Shown here one piece after another: positions 29,354 through 40,039 of a DNA stretch of 64,000 bases. The position numbers and the translations under genes are program-made. Origin of the DNA: Symbiodinium natans (Eukaryota; Sar; Dinophyceae; Suessiales; Symbiodiniaceae); assembly GCA_905221605.1 (NCBI GenBank), contig CAJNDS010000002.1:997881-1061880 (forward strand). Reading direction: 5' to 3'. The notes beneath the pieces are model-generated. The model searched no databases. It had not been told where the DNA came from and saw nothing but the letters and a program-made list of their open reading frames with translations. Within the stretch, counting starts at the first letter, position 1; every line of letters starts with the position of its first letter.

Positions 29354-30763
29354 CTACTTCTTGCCAGGCCTCTTAAAGACTGGGTTGGCCTTGGCCTTGG
29401 CCTTGGCCTTGGCCTTGGCCTTGGCCTTGGCCTTGGCCTTGGCCTTGGCCTTGACCGTGGCCTTGGCCGTGGCCTTGGCCTTGGCCTTGGCCTTAGTCTT
29501 AGCCTTGGCCTTGGCCTTGGCCATGGCCTTGGCTGTGGCAAGCAACAAACGGGCCACTTCCTGGTGCCCCTGATGGTTTGCGAACAGCAGGGCCGTGACT
29601 CCATCTGGCGTGGTTTTGTCTGTGTCCGCACCAGAGACCACCAACAAACGCACCACTTCCAAGTGACCGCGTAGCGCTGCCATGATAAGAGGCGTTGCTC
29701 CTTCTATGTTGGCTTTCTCCTTGTCTGCGCCGGAGTCCAGCAACAAGCGTGTCACTTCCAAATGCCCGCCGCACGCTGCCATGAGAAGAGGCGTTTCTCC
29801 GCCTGGCATGCATTTTTCCTTGTCCGCTCCGGAGTCCAGCAACAACCGTGTGATCTCCACATACCCTTTGGCAGCCGCAATGAGGAGAGCAGTGGCTCCG
29901 TTTGTCGCGGCTTTGTCCCGGTCCGCGCCAGAGACCAGCAACAAACGCAGCACTTCCACATGACCGTGTAGCGCCGCCGCGCCAAGAGGCGTGGCTCCGT
30001 CTGCGTTAGCTTTGTCCTTGTCCGCGCCGGAGTCCACCAACAAGCGTGTCACTTCCAGATGTCCGTCGCACGCCGCGAGGAGGAGAGGCGTTTCTCCGTA
30101 GGTCGTGGTCTTGTCCTTGTCCGCGCCGGAGTCCAGCAACAAACGCATAACTTCCAAGCGACCGCATACGGCTGCCATGCTAAGAGGCGTTCCTCCGTCT
30201 GTGTTGGCTTTGTCCTTGTCCGCGCCGGAGTGCAGTAGCAAACGCGCCACATCCAAGTGACCATGTCCTGCGGCCGTGATAAGAGGCGTCATCCCGCCTG
30301 GCATAGCAGCGTGGTTTACATCTGCGCCAGCCTCAATCCACAGCTGCGCAGCCGTTCTGTTGCCAGCTTCTGCTGCAAGGTGCAAGGCTGGCCGACCCTC
30401 AATCACCAAGTTGGGATCCTGCGGGCTCTGCAGGATTGCCTCCATTTGCCCTATGTCGTTCTGTCGTATAGCTTGCTTCGTCGTTGCAGCATGGTCGAAA
30501 CCCGGCTCCGCAAAATCCAACAGAACCAACTGCACTGAGCTGGGTGCTGTGATTTGGGTATCATCAGACAACATATGCCCGTCCTGGCGCAGGAGTCGCT
30601 GTCGAAAGCGGCTCACTCCGCAGATCGTATGGAGGTACCGCTTCAAATCAAAAACATCAGGGGTCCCGATGCATTCGAAGCCCGTCTGCAGAAGTAGCTC
30701 CTCCCTCCCGACTCGAGCCACCTCGTGGCCGGTAGCCATCATCCGAACGGACAGCATGGCCAC
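29354..30763 (-). CDS. Ankyrin-repeat protein, single exon
   Basis: An uninterrupted 469-codon reading frame, in contrast to the split genes around it. Residues about 35-90 form an N-terminal region (KRYLHTICGVSRFRQRLLR, then VQLVLLDF) of a ubiquitin-like style I associate with dinoflagellate ankyrin proteins. Residues about 120-420 hold nine ankyrin repeats of 33 residues with the core TPLLxAAxxGHLEVxRLLLDSGADKDK spread over each unit. Residues about 420-460 are a Lys-Ala run coded by a GGCCTT-type simple repeat, ending NPVFKRPGKK. The role is probably protein binding; the partner is unknown. No intron signs inside, so it may be a retrocopy. The first methionine is taken as the start; the region 5' of it (30764-30950) is free of telomeric arrays and may be leader. 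Confidence 0.9.
   Translation of the reverse strand: MAMLSVRMMATGHEVARVGREELLLQTGFECIGTPDVFDLKRYLHTICGVSRFRQRLLRQDGHMLSDDTQITAPSSVQLVLLDFAEPGFDHAATTKQAIRQNDIGQMEAILQSPQDPNLVIEGRPALHLAAEAGNRTAAQLWIEAGADVNHAAMPGGMTPLITAAGHGHLDVARLLLHSGADKDKANTDGGTPLSMAAVCGRLEVMRLLLDSGADKDKTTTYGETPLLLAACDGHLEVTRLLVDSGADKDKANADGATPLGAAALHGHVEVLRLLLVSGADRDKAATNGATALLIAAAKGYVEITRLLLDSGADKEKCMPGGETPLLMAACGGHLEVTRLLLDSGADKEKANIEGATPLIMAALRGHLEVVRLLVVSGADTDKTTPDGVTALLFANHQGHQEVARLLLATAKAMAKAKAKAKTKAKAKAKATAKATVKAKAKAKAKAKAKAKAKAKAKANPVFKRPGKK
29385..29535. repeat. GGCCTT hexanucleotide repeat in coding sequence
   Basis: About 25 units of GGCCTT (plus strand), with scattered changes, encode the Lys-Ala tail of the ankyrin protein on the minus strand and an Ala-Leu run on the plus strand. 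The plus-strand frames here are shadows of the repeat. Confidence 0.9.
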
Positions 30764-31025
30764 GAGACTCTGTCAGAACTGATGCCGAAAACAAACTCCT
30801 CACACTGACAAAATGCAGACTGATATTAGTGTTTCAGTCTTCACGATGTCTTGATGCACCGAACCTCCCGCCCCCGCCACAACCCTAATCCCAAACCTTG
30901 AGTGGACACCTTCGGTGTCTATGGTCCAGAGAAGCTGCAAGTACATGGGGTCAAAGGAGTTTAGGGTTTAGGGTTTAGGGTTTAGGGTTGAGGGTTTAGG
31001 GTTTAGGGTTTAGGGTCTAGGGTGC

Positions 31026-31076
31026 CCTGAGCTATGCTGACATCGTCAAAGGGGCTTGGGACCTCCACTTCGAACC
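31026..31076 (-). CDS. Exon of unknown protein
   Basis: Reads FEVEVPSPFDDVSIAQ; acceptor GTTCAAG|GG, GC-type donor (CAGG|GCACCC). It lies between arrays of opposite orientation, just upstream of the ankyrin gene. Confidence 0.45.
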
Positions 31077-31879
31077 CTTGAACCTTGAACCCTAAACCCT
31101 AAACCCTAAACCCTAAACCCTAAACCCGAAACCCTAAACCCTAAACCCTAAACCCTAAACCCTAAACCTAAGCCCTAAGCCCTAAACCCTATGAACCCTA
31201 AGTCAAAAAGCCCCCCAACAGCTGGTCACTGAGTGGCCCAGCCCAGCAGCCGGCACCTTCGTGCCAGGCCTCTCGGGCTGCTTTTTCAGGGTTTGAGCTT
31301 GGGCTTTTTTTGGGTTTTAGGTTTAGGGTTTAGGGTTTAGGGTTAGGGTTCAGGGTTCAGGGGTTAGGGGTTCCCGGTTAGGGTTAGGGTTTAGGGATTT
31401 TTAGTGTGCCTTTTTTGGGGGGTTTAGGCCCAAGTTTAGGCCTTAGGAATTTAAGGGCTGCTTTTCGGGGTTTGAGCTAGGGCTTAGTGGGCTTCAGTTT
31501 TTTTGTTGGGGGGACCGGGGGGGGGGGGGGGGGGGGGTTGGCCTTAGGAATTTAAGGGTTTAGGAGGTGAACAGTTACACCCCCCCCCCCCCCACCAAAA
31601 AAAGAAGATAACCAGAAATATATGTACATGGTTATACATACATACACATATACATATATATATATATATACATGGGCATGGGATGGAGCTAGTTGCGAGG
31701 GTTGAGGGGAATGGGCTACCGTGTTGTCGGTTGAGGGTTCAGGGTTCAGGGTGTAGGGTGTAGGGTTGAGGGGTTAAGGGTGTAGGGTTCAGGGTTGGGG
31801 GTTTAGGGTGTACGGTTGAGAGTTTAGGGTGTAGGGTTGAGAGTTTAGGGTGTAGGGTTGAGGGTATAGGGTTCAGGGT

Positions 31880-31995
31880 GACAAGCTAGGGTGTTTCAGG
31901 CCAAGTCTGAAGGCTGCGGTGATCCCAACCCAATAAGGGAAAGCGTACGCACCTCTGCTTCTTCTGAGGGCGATTCAGGGGGTTGGCAGTTCGGG
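31880..31995 (+). other. Open plus-strand segment
   Basis: After GTTTCAG the plus strand is open for 38 codons and reads AKSEGCGDPNPIRESVRTSA then SSEGDSGGW. It is one of few blocks where the plus strand looks better than the minus. It could be an exon of an oppositely oriented gene or a chance frame. Confidence 0.25.
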
Positions 31996-32379
31996 CACGT
32001 GGCTTCTTTTTGGGGGGGGGTTTAGGGTTTAGGGGCTAGGGTTTAGGGTTTAGGGTGCTTTGGGAGAGTCTAGGGTTTAGAGCTTCCGTGCTTCGTTGGC
32101 TGCTTCATGAACAGCAATCGCCGGAAAAGGGGGCTTGCTCTCGTGGATTCAGGTGGTACTACAAACTTCGTAGCCCGGTAGGCATATTACAAAAAGGGTG
32201 CCCTTTCTGTTCTGTCTACTCACCCAAACCAACCAAAAAACCCTAAACCCTGAACCCTAAACCCTAGACCCGAAACCCTAAACCCAACCCGCTAAACCCT
32301 AAACTGCACTACCAAGATGGATACAGGCACCCCTCATGGCAAGTGTGCTTAAGGGGAAGAAGCAGGGACCTGTACAACC

Positions 32380-32470
32380 CCTATATATATGTATATATAC
32401 ATATGTATATATATACATATGTATATATACATATATATATACATATGTATATACATATATATATATACAC
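32380..32470. repeat. TATACATATG microsatellite
   Basis: Alternating TATATA and CATATGTATA units. Similar short runs at 31645-31675 and 40497-40525. Confidence 0.9.
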
Positions 32471-32788
32471 ATTATGTAGTCCCTATGTTCCTAAGTAGCC
32501 CCTGAAGAATCAGAAATAACCCCTAAATACCCCCGCAAGCTCCGTTATTAGGGTTCCTCCTTGAGCCCCTTGATGTGTGTGTTTAAGGGACACAACCCAA
32601 GCCTAGGCTTTCAGCGGGCGCTGCTGCACGCCGGCTGGCTGCCTTTTTCTGTTGTGCACGCGCTGGCGTTGTTTAGGATCCCTGATGTGGGGGCATCCAC
32701 CCTATCTACCCAAAACCCGAAACTCTAAACCCTAAACCCTAAACCCTAAACCCCAAACCCCAAACCCCAAACCCATGTTGGGCCGAAC

Positions 32789-32851
32789 CTCCTGATCCAG
32801 CATCTGCGGATTGGCCGTGTAGACAAGGCTGTGCTCGAAAGTTTGGTACCT
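32789..32851 (-). CDS. Exon of unknown protein
   Basis: Twenty-one codons, RYQTFEHSLVYTANPQMLDQ plus E; acceptor GCACGAAG|A, donor CAGGAG|GTTCGG. Phase 0 to 0, matching the exon at 33689-33748. Confidence 0.6.
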
Positions 32852-33353
32852 CTTCGTGCATGGGTGGGTTGATAGGGTTTGTAGGGTTTACAGGGTACAT
32901 AGGGTTTTCAGGGTTTATAGTGTTTATAGGGTCTATAGGGTTTAGGCATGACCTCATGTGCCACCTTACCCTCAGGGGGGGGGTTAGGGTTTAGGGCCGA
33001 GGGTTTGGGTTTAGGGTTTAGGGGTTTGTATTTGGGCCCTACGAGTACAGGTACTAAATGGAAACCCCCTTTAAGGCTCAAGTATATACTATAGAGGTAC
33101 GTGCAGCCTTAGGGCAAGCGCACACCCGAAATCCTATATACCAAGCCTTACTCTACTCCTCGTGCATGGATCTGGCAGTTGACAGTTTACTTGGGATTTG
33201 CCTCTGCAAGGACAAGACAGAGACGTCATCAACACACTGGCTAAGTTGGATGCGTCAGCCAAACATATGGGGGGTTGCGTTATCTGGGGGGCTGTCTACA
33301 TCGAATGGCTTTGCAGCGTCTCTGTTATGGTGTCCACCTTACACTTGGTTGCT

Positions 33354-33470
33354 CTTTAACACCCCAATAACCGTTTAACTTTTGGCTCCCTGAATATGAA
33401 ATTAATAAACCCCTAAACTTATAAAGTGATAAAGTTGTAGCAAAGTCCCACCTAGTTCAGTTTAAGTTAG
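33354..33470. mobile_element. M4 dispersed repeat
   Basis: TTTAACACCCCAATAACCGT ... AAAGTGATAAAGTTGTAGCA ... AAAGTCCCACCTAGTT. Aligns along its length with 18495-18612. Confidence 0.6.
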
Positions 33471-33688
33471 CAACAAGGGCGGCCCGGGACATGGATGCCA
33501 CCCCACGTGTGCCTCCACCAGTGGCGATTCAGAGTTTCCATGAGAACACACACACACACAGAGAATTCCAAAACCTCACAGCCCTAAACCCCAAACCCTA
33601 AACCCCAAACCCCAAACCCTAAACCCTAAACCCTAAACCCGAAAGAACGCACAACCACCACCATGAACCCCAGAATTCAGAGGCGCAC

Positions 33689-33748
33689 TCTTTCGTCACG
33701 GCGGGCTTCACTGAGTTGACTAGGCCTCCAGAGGTGTAGCCAGACCAC
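33689..33748 (-). CDS. Exon of unknown protein
   Basis: Twenty codons, VVWLHLWRPSQLSEARRDER; acceptor GCCCAG|G, donor GAAAGA|GTGCGC. Phase 0 to 0. A second frame of the same block is open too (NSVKPAVTKECASEFWG), but its acceptor is poorer. Confidence 0.5.
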
Positions 33749-33767
33749 CTGGGCTTAGGGCTTGTAG

Positions 33768-33840
33768 GGTTTAGGGTTTAGGGTTTAGGGTTTAGGGTTT
33801 AGGGTTTAGGGTTTAGGGTTTAGGGTTTAGGGTTTAGGCA
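33768..33840. repeat. TTTAGGG array
   Basis: About ten perfect units. Confidence 0.9.
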
Positions 33841-34029
33841 TGGATGGGAGGCCTGGCGCTCTCTGGCTGAGGGTATCTAGTTTTTAGACTCCAGGTTGTT
33901 GCGGGGATTCAGCGCTTGAGGGCTCTAGAGGCTACGGCTTTCGGGCGTAGGACCTTAGGAGTTATACCATATCACCTGGAGCCTTACCATTACCCTAAAC
34001 CCTAAACCCTAAACCCTGGACCACTCCTA

Positions 34030-34165
34030 AACCCTAAACCTTAACTGTCGTTCCTTTTCGTGGGGCTGTCTGGGGTTCAGCAGAATAAGGAAGCTGAGCG
34101 CACGAAGAAAAACGAGAGGACGATGAAGGACCCAGGGAAATTCTGCACCCTGGAACCCCCTTTCA
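34030..34165 (+). other. Open plus-strand segment, charged
   Basis: After GGGGTTCAG the plus strand reads QNKEAERTKKNERTMKDPGK. The antisense reading is unusually hydrophobic, so the plus strand is favoured here. Strand conflict with neighbouring exons makes this doubtful. Confidence 0.3.
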
Positions 34166-34308
34166 GGGTTTAGGGTTTAGGGTTTAGCCCACAGACCGCA
34201 CGTTACGCCGCAGCCCAAGACATGTCGTTTAAGCTGCGCACACCGAGACATCGTGGCTTTTGGGCTTAAAGTTCAGCGCGCCCTCCACGCGGATTTCCCG
34301 CCAATCCA

Positions 34309-34490
34309 TGCCCGCACGATGATAACGTTTGATACGTTTGTGTGACCAGTGCGCTCGAATGGCCAGAGCATCCATGCCCACACGGTGATAACGTCCGTGT
34401 GACCAGTGGGTTCGAATGGCCAGAGCATCCATGCCCGCACGATGATGTCTGTGTGACCAGTGCGTGCGAATGGCCAGAGCGTCCATGGAG
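34309..34490. repeat. Triple tandem repeat, about 60 bases
   Basis: Three units with CCATGCCCGCACGATGATAA, GTGTGACCAGTG and CGAATGGCCAGAGC. The surrounding 34170-34800 is free of telomeric arrays and holds a shorter repeat CACGCCCAAAGCAG (34536, 34564). No coding call is made. Confidence 0.8.
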
Positions 34491-35033
34491 ACCCGCGCTT
34501 TGCAAGCCCACCCCCAACACATGTTCCTTCTAAGACACGCCCAAAGCAGTGTACCCTCAAGGGCACGCCCAAAGCAGCCTCAACAAGGGTTTACCCTTGG
34601 ATTGTTTGCACTACGCTCCACGCCCGCCACCCCGCCTGACGCGTTCTACACTAACATGCACTTTTAATAAAAACAGGATGTTAACATAATCCTTCTTGCT
34701 GTTGCCCTCACCGACGAGAAATACGGTATTTGCGAGGTTTTCGCCATTCCCGCAAGCCCCGCCCGAATAAATGCGCGGCAAGACGCGGGGTCTGAGCGTT
34801 TAGGGTTTAGGGTTTAGGAGAATACAACCCCCCGAAGCCCTAAAAACCCTAGAAGGTCGGCAGCGGGAGCGAGCAGGCTTTGAGCTCGTCGCAAGGTTTT
34901 GAAGGTTAGGAGGTACGTTGGGATGTTCCCCCGATACTGACAGTCCTTGTCCAAGATTCTGTAGGTTTATGGCCCCCGAGAAAGGTGTTGAACACAAAAT
35001 CTTGACCTAACTGCTTCGACTGACAGATCTGAC

Positions 35034-35106
35034 CAGAATGGGCTGACCGAGGCTTTTCGGGACTTCCCCGTTCTCCAGCACACCGGTGCGTGGAGACTCC
35101 TTCACC
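35034..35106 (-). CDS. Exon of unknown protein
   Basis: Reads VKESPRTGVLENGEVPKSLG then QPIL; acceptor GGCTTCAG|G, donor ATTCTG|GTCAGA. Enters in phase 2 and leaves in phase 0, joining the exon at 33689-33748. The plus strand of the same block is also open, so strand is inferred from neighbours. Confidence 0.55.
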
Positions 35107-35319
35107 CTGAAGCCGAAGCCCGAAACCCTGAACACTTCCCTAAACCCTAAACCCTAAACCCTAAACCCTAAACCCTAAACCCTAAACCCTAAACCCCAAA
35201 AACCTTAAACCCTAAACCCTACACGTAAACCCGATGAACTCTAGGCTTCTGAGATCCACGAGGGGGAAGTACATGAACCCTAAACCCTACACCCCAAACC
35301 CCAGACCCCAGACCCCAGA

Positions 35320-35428
35320 CCCTAAACCCTAAACCCTAAACCCTAAACCCTAAACCCTAAACCCTAAACCCTAAACCCTAAACCCTAAACCCTAAACCCT
35401 AAACCCTAAACCCTAAACCCTAAACCCC
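35320..35428. repeat. CCCTAAA array
   Basis: About 16 units. A shorter array precedes it at 35140-35195. Confidence 0.9.
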
Positions 35429-35589
35429 TCCGTAGGAGCTCTAAGGGACTGTCGGGTGACAGAGCCCCCTTTGACTCCCTCTCCTGCTCACTTTGAAGGA
35501 TTAAATGGAGGAAGCCCAAAATCCCCCAAACCCCTAAACCCGAAACCCTGAACTTTAGAGTTTAGTGTTTAGGGTTTAGGGTTTCTAGG

Positions 35590-35730
35590 GGTTGTACCTG
35601 GGACCCTTAAGGTTGTTCTCTTGAGCTTTGGGGAACCTTTTTAAAGATCCTCTAAGGGCCATGTTTGGAGTAAATTGAGGAGAACCTTTAGGGGTACAAC
35701 CTGACGGGTACGAGTCTTACTCCCTTGAGG
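35590..35730. mobile_element. M8 dispersed repeat
   Basis: GTTGTACCTGGGACCCTTAA ... TTTAGGGGTACAACCTGACG then GGTACGAGTCTT. The same layout is at 49585-49735. The ends GTTGTACC and GGTACAAC are inverted. Confidence 0.6.
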
Positions 35731-35907
35731 GTTTAAGGGTTTAGGATGACCAACCCCCTGAAACCCTAAACCCTTTGTAACCCCCCCCCCCCCCCCCCAA
35801 AAAAAAAAAAAGAAAACCTAAAACTTCGACCCCTCAAACCCTGTAAACCTAAACCCTAAACCCTAAACCCTAAGCCCTAAATCCTAAACCCTAGCTTTGG
35901 AGCTTGC

Positions 35908-35945
35908 GCGCCCCACTGAGGCCACTGCGCCGGGAGCTCGGCATC
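35908..35945 (-). CDS. Short exon-like segment
   Basis: Reads DAELPAQWPQWG; acceptor CTGGGAG|G, GC donor (GGCGC|GCAAGC). It bridges phase 0 to phase 2 between 36179-36274 and 35034-35106. Codons upstream are also open. Confidence 0.4.
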
Positions 35946-36178
35946 CTCCCAGTTGTTTATTGGTTTAGGGTTTAGGGTTTAGGGTTTAGGGTTTAGGGTT
36001 TAGGGTTTAGGGTTTAGGGTTTGGGGTTTAGGGTTGAAGACACAGGTTCCCATGCGAAAGCAAACAAATGATTAACATAGAGCCTCGGAACACATGAAAT
36101 GTTGTTGTTCTTGTTTGTTAACATTGAACCCTAAACCCTAAACCCTAAACCCTAAACCCTAAACCCTAAACCCTAAAC

Positions 36179-36274
36179 CCTCAGCTTGCCCTTGAAGGAG
36201 GCACCAGGCAGCCGCCGATTTTCCACCTCCTCGGCCCCCACCTCCGATTCCTTTCTCTTTGGCTCCAGAGCCAT
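36179..36274 (-). CDS. Exon, possible first coding exon
   Basis: Starts with ATG and reads MALEPKRKESEVGAEEVENR then RLPGASFKGKLR, 32 codons, with donor AGG|GTTTAGGG formed by the telomeric array. No AG acceptor sits close upstream of the ATG, which suggests a first coding exon, but AG sites inside (CTCTGGAG|C) leave other readings open. Charged, lysine- and glutamate-rich. Confidence 0.5.
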
Positions 36275-36296
36275 TGCGCAGGTGTGGGCAAAGGGA

Positions 36297-36385
36297 TTAG
36301 GGTTTAGGGTTTTAGGGTTTTAGGGTTTTAGGGATTTAGGGTTTTAGGGTTTTAGGGTTTTAGGGTTTTAGGGTTTTAGGGTTTC
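36297..36385. repeat. TTTTAGGG variant array
   Basis: About nine 8-base units with four T, a block distinct from the 7-base form. Confidence 0.85.
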
Positions 36386-37539
36386 GGGTTTAGGGCAAAG
36401 GGCAGGGACGACCAGCCGGGAAGGGTCCAATAGGCCCTGGCGGAGGTAGCGGAGTGGTCATCGCGACGATGGTGCTCAAGTGCAGGGAACTATGTATTAA
36501 CCGTACTTTAGAGGTGTACCCAAAAAGGGGATCCGAATTTAGGGAACTACCCACATGTTGGTGTGATGGAGAAAGGAGTGCAAGCGCAAGGTCGCCCTTC
36601 CCCATAACCCCTAAACCCTATCCCTGAAACCCTAAACACTGAACCCTGTCCCTGAAACCCTAAACCAAAAACCCAAAACCCTAAACCCTAGACCATAAAC
36701 CCTAAACCCTAAACCCTAAACCCTAAACCCTAAACCCTAAACCCTATCCCTAAACCCTAAACCTACTTAAACCCTAAACCCTAAACCCTAAACCGCATGT
36801 GTAGATAAAGCTGCAGACTGAAACCTTGTAGGCGCAGGTGTTTGCAGCTGTCTGTGTTGCTTCCACGCAAACGCCTTACTGGGTTTAGGGTTTAGGGTTT
36901 AGTGTTTAGGGTTTAGGGTTTAAAGTTTAGGGTTTAGGGTTTAGGGTTCAGGTTTTGTTGAGCCCAAGGGACCACATTCGAATGCGTACGTAGTAGAATC
37001 TGCAAGTTAGCAACCTGGCATCTTCTACAACCCCTGGGCCCCTACACATCCAAACCACAGACTCCCAAAACCCCGAAACCCGGCACCCCCTAAGCCCCAA
37101 ACCCTAAACCCCTACACCCGCAAACCCCAAACCCCCAAGCCCAAACCCTAGAACCCGAAACCTCTAAAACCCCCAAACCCCAAAGCCCCGAACCCTAAAC
37201 CCCAAGCTCTAAACTCGCAACCCCAAGCCGACAAAGCCCTGAAACCCCCAAGCCTTAAAAACCACGCACCCTGAAACCCCAAACCAAACCCTTATGTCGC
37301 AATCCCTAAGCCCAAAGCCCTGAACCCCTCCCCCCCCCCCCCCCCGCCCCCAAACACCCCCAAACCCTAAAACCCGGAACCCTAAAAACTTGTAAAGCCC
37401 AGGCTTAGCTCTCGTCTTTAGGGCTTGGGGTTTAGGGTCCGGGTATGTCCTCGACGTCCAGCACAAGCCGATTGAAAAGTGTGATCTCTCGCCTCAGTTT
37501 ATGCTTTTCGGGTCTAGGGTGCCTAGCCTCCTGAATCCC

Positions 37540-37710
37540 AGGCAAAAAATAAACCCTCCCAACCCCCCTAAATCCCTGTAAACCCCCTAAACCCACTAGA
37601 CCGCCTAAACCCCCTAAACCCCCCTAAACCCCCCTAAACCCCCCCAAAACCCCCTAAACCCGCTAAAGCCCCTAAACCCGCTAAAGCCCCTAAACCCCCT
37701 GAGCCCCAAA
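37540..37710. repeat. CCCCCTAAA variant array
   Basis: Units with five or six C and three A (ACCCCCCTAA), degenerate. Confidence 0.75.
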
Positions 37711-37852
37711 CCCTAATCCGGAAACCGCCCAACGCGCGATGCTAGGTCGTTGGGTCTCGTTATGGGCTTTGGGTTTTCGGGGGCTTGTTTTGGGACCCTA
37801 AACCCTAAACCCTAAACCCCAAGCCCGAAGCCCTAAGCCCCAAGCCCTAAAC

Positions 37853-37956
37853 CCTTGGGGCAGCCAAGGCGGGCACTGCTTGAACTTGCCCTCGCCACCG
37901 GCGGCATCAAATTCGGACTTGTAGTAGTCGTACTGGCGCTGGAAGTTGCTCAAGAC
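37853..37956 (-). CDS. Exon of unknown protein
   Basis: One of the strongest exon calls by codon pattern: VLSNFQRQYDYYKSEFDAAG then GEGKFKQCPPWLPQ; acceptor ACCTTCAG|G, donor CAAGG|GTTTAGGG from a telomere-type unit. Joins in phase after 38937-38984. Confidence 0.7.
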
Positions 37957-38617
37957 CTGAAGGTTTAGGGTTGAGGGTTTGAGGGTTTTAGGGTTGGGGT
38001 TTAGGGGGTTAAGCAGGCTGGCCCCTTAACTTGTTGCAGGAACTCATGGAATGAGGTGCCCTACAAAACCACTCAAAGGGTATAGGTGCCCAATTCCCTC
38101 ATTCCCAACCCAGAGCCACGGGGTTAAACCCTCTGACAGGTTGACCTCTGACATCTTGACAGGATTCTTTGGTATGATCCTGTGAACCCAAATAGTCGAA
38201 AACGCAAAATGTCCTGAGGCCCTATACCCAGCATCCATGGGAGGCCACGGGCGATTCTTCGTCATCATAAGGAGGGAGGGAGGTGAAGAGCTTTTTTGAG
38301 GTGTACTAAGGCCACATGTCGGAACATACGCCCCTCTCTTACCACTCCCCCTGCGCAGCTCGAGGTGCTTTCAGGATCCTTCTCCTTCTTTTATCCCCAC
38401 ACCGACTCGGTTGGCCGAGCAGGCGCTTGGCACACTGAGGATCCAAGCAAGACTGGCGTTGCCACACGGCTTGCTGCCCTAAGCCCACTACCCCACATAT
38501 CAACCCTATTAATAAACCCCATACACCATACACCCTACTGTAAAAATTCAAAACTCGAAGCCCTGAACAATAAACCCTAAGCCCAAGCCGCCCGAACCCC
38601 TTCAAACCCTACAGCCC

Positions 38618-38722
38618 CAGGAACTTAGACTTTACTAGCAGGCCTTAACGGGGGCTATAATTGGGGGTACCTGAAATCCCTATTAAGGACTGTCAGTATA
38701 AGGGGGAACATCCCAACGTGTC
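38618..38722. mobile_element. M7 inverted-repeat element
   Basis: CAGGCCTTAACGGGGGCTAT ... GACTGTCAGTATAAGGGGGA then ACATCCCAACGT. Related copies at 1725-1835, 28845-28945 and a fragment at 34916-34950 share GGGATGTTCCCCC and CAGTCCTTAATAGG. Confidence 0.5.
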
Positions 38723-38936
38723 ACGCAGACTGGCGTATTCCCCTATATAACCCCTATATATTCCCTCTATAGTCCCCATATACCGAAAGAACCAGCCCTA
38801 AACCCCAAAAACCCGGAGGGACCCCCAAGGTCCCTTAGTAGGGTCCCTCCTTTAGTCCCTTGGCTGAGAGCGACCCTAAACCCTAAACCCTAAACCCTAA
38901 ACCCTAAACCCTAAACCCTAAACCCTAACCCTAAAC

Positions 38937-38984
38937 CGGGGCCTCGCCGGTGGACGACTTCAGCATCTCCTTGACCGCCACATC
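38937..38984 (-). CDS. Exon with telomeric donor
   Basis: Sixteen codons, DVAVKEMLKSSTGEAP; acceptor CCGCCAG|G, donor GCCCCG|GTTTAGGG. Phase 0 to 0. VAVK recalls kinase strand beta3, but the flanking exons show no other kinase motif, so no domain is called. Confidence 0.65.
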
Positions 38985-39604
38985 CTGGCGGTAAGGAACA
39001 GCACCAATCGGCTCAGCTAGGGGGCTTCATGTCCGTAGTAGAGACCTACTTCCGAAACCCTAACCCTAAACCCGGAACCCTAAACCCTGAACCCTAAACC
39101 TTAAACCCTATACACCCTAAACCCTAAGCCCTAGGAAGGCTTAATCGTCTTAATCTGCATCAGCGCCCACAGACAAGCCTGCCCCGAGGCTTGGGCATCC
39201 ATCCTCCTCCTCCCCTCATCACGAACTTCGTGAAGCTTACGATCCCCTTCAACCAGCCTTGATGCTCAGATTGCCATACAGTAACCAAAACAGGCACACC
39301 CTACTTTCAAAATAACAACCTCGCAGTCTGGTTTTGCCATCTAAGGGCCACGTAATAAGCCGTGTCACATACCCTAACCCTGAACCCACTGCCTACACTC
39401 TAACAGCACGCTCCTCAACACGAACCCTGAACCCTACAAATCCTAAACCCTAAAACCCAAACCAAACCCGAACCACTAAACCCTAAACTCTAAACCCTGC
39501 ACAAACTAACCCCTAAACCCGAAACCCTAAACCGTAAACCGTAAACCCTAAACCCTAAACCCTAGACCCTAGACCCTAAACCCCAGAAAACACAAACTGG
39601 AAGC

Positions 39605-39665
39605 CTTAAGATCGACTTTGGCGTCGGTCGGCGACACCACGCCGAAGCGCCGCACCTTCAGCTGC
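39605..39665 (-). CDS. Exon of unknown protein
   Basis: Reads QLKVRRFGVVSPTDAKVDLK; acceptor AACGCAG|G, GC donor (CTTAAG|GCTTCC). Ends in phase 0, matching 38937-38984; together with 37853-37956 it forms a three-exon run in frame. Confidence 0.6.
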
Positions 39666-39667
39666 CT

Positions 39668-39735
39668 GCGTTTGGGGTTTGGGGTTTGGGGTTTGGGGTT
39701 TGGGGCTTGGGGCTTGGGGTTTGGGGTTTAGGATT
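39668..39735. repeat. TTTGGGG variant array
   Basis: About nine units of TTTGGGG/CTTGGGG directly upstream of the exon at 39605-39665. Confidence 0.8.
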
Positions 39736-40039
39736 TGGGGTTTAGGGTTTAGGTTTTAGGGGTTTGGTGAGCTGCCTGTGGGGGGGGGGGGGGAGATTGG
39801 GTTTTGGAAGTTTCGAGTTTGGGGTTTAGGGTTTAGGGTTTTGGGGCTTGGGGTTTAGGGCTCAGGGTTTTCGAGTTTGGGGTTTAGCGTTTAGGGTTTT
39901 GGCGTTTAGGGTTTTGGGGTTTGGAGTTTGGGGTTTAAGGTTTTGGGGTTTTGGGTTTCGGAGTTCGGGGCTGGGGGGCGGGGGCAGGCGGGGGGGGGGG
40001 GGGGGGGTGCGAGGGTCTGTTTTCCTCAACAGGGTCGTG

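Noticed and set aside
29312-29674. Leu/Gly-rich plus-strand protein
   Set aside because: Antisense of the GGCCTT repeat in the ankyrin gene.
30890-30915. Spliced-leader relic upstream of the ankyrin gene
   Set aside because: CCGAAGGTGTCCACTCAAG matches the leader only with a gap and about half the positions; too weak.
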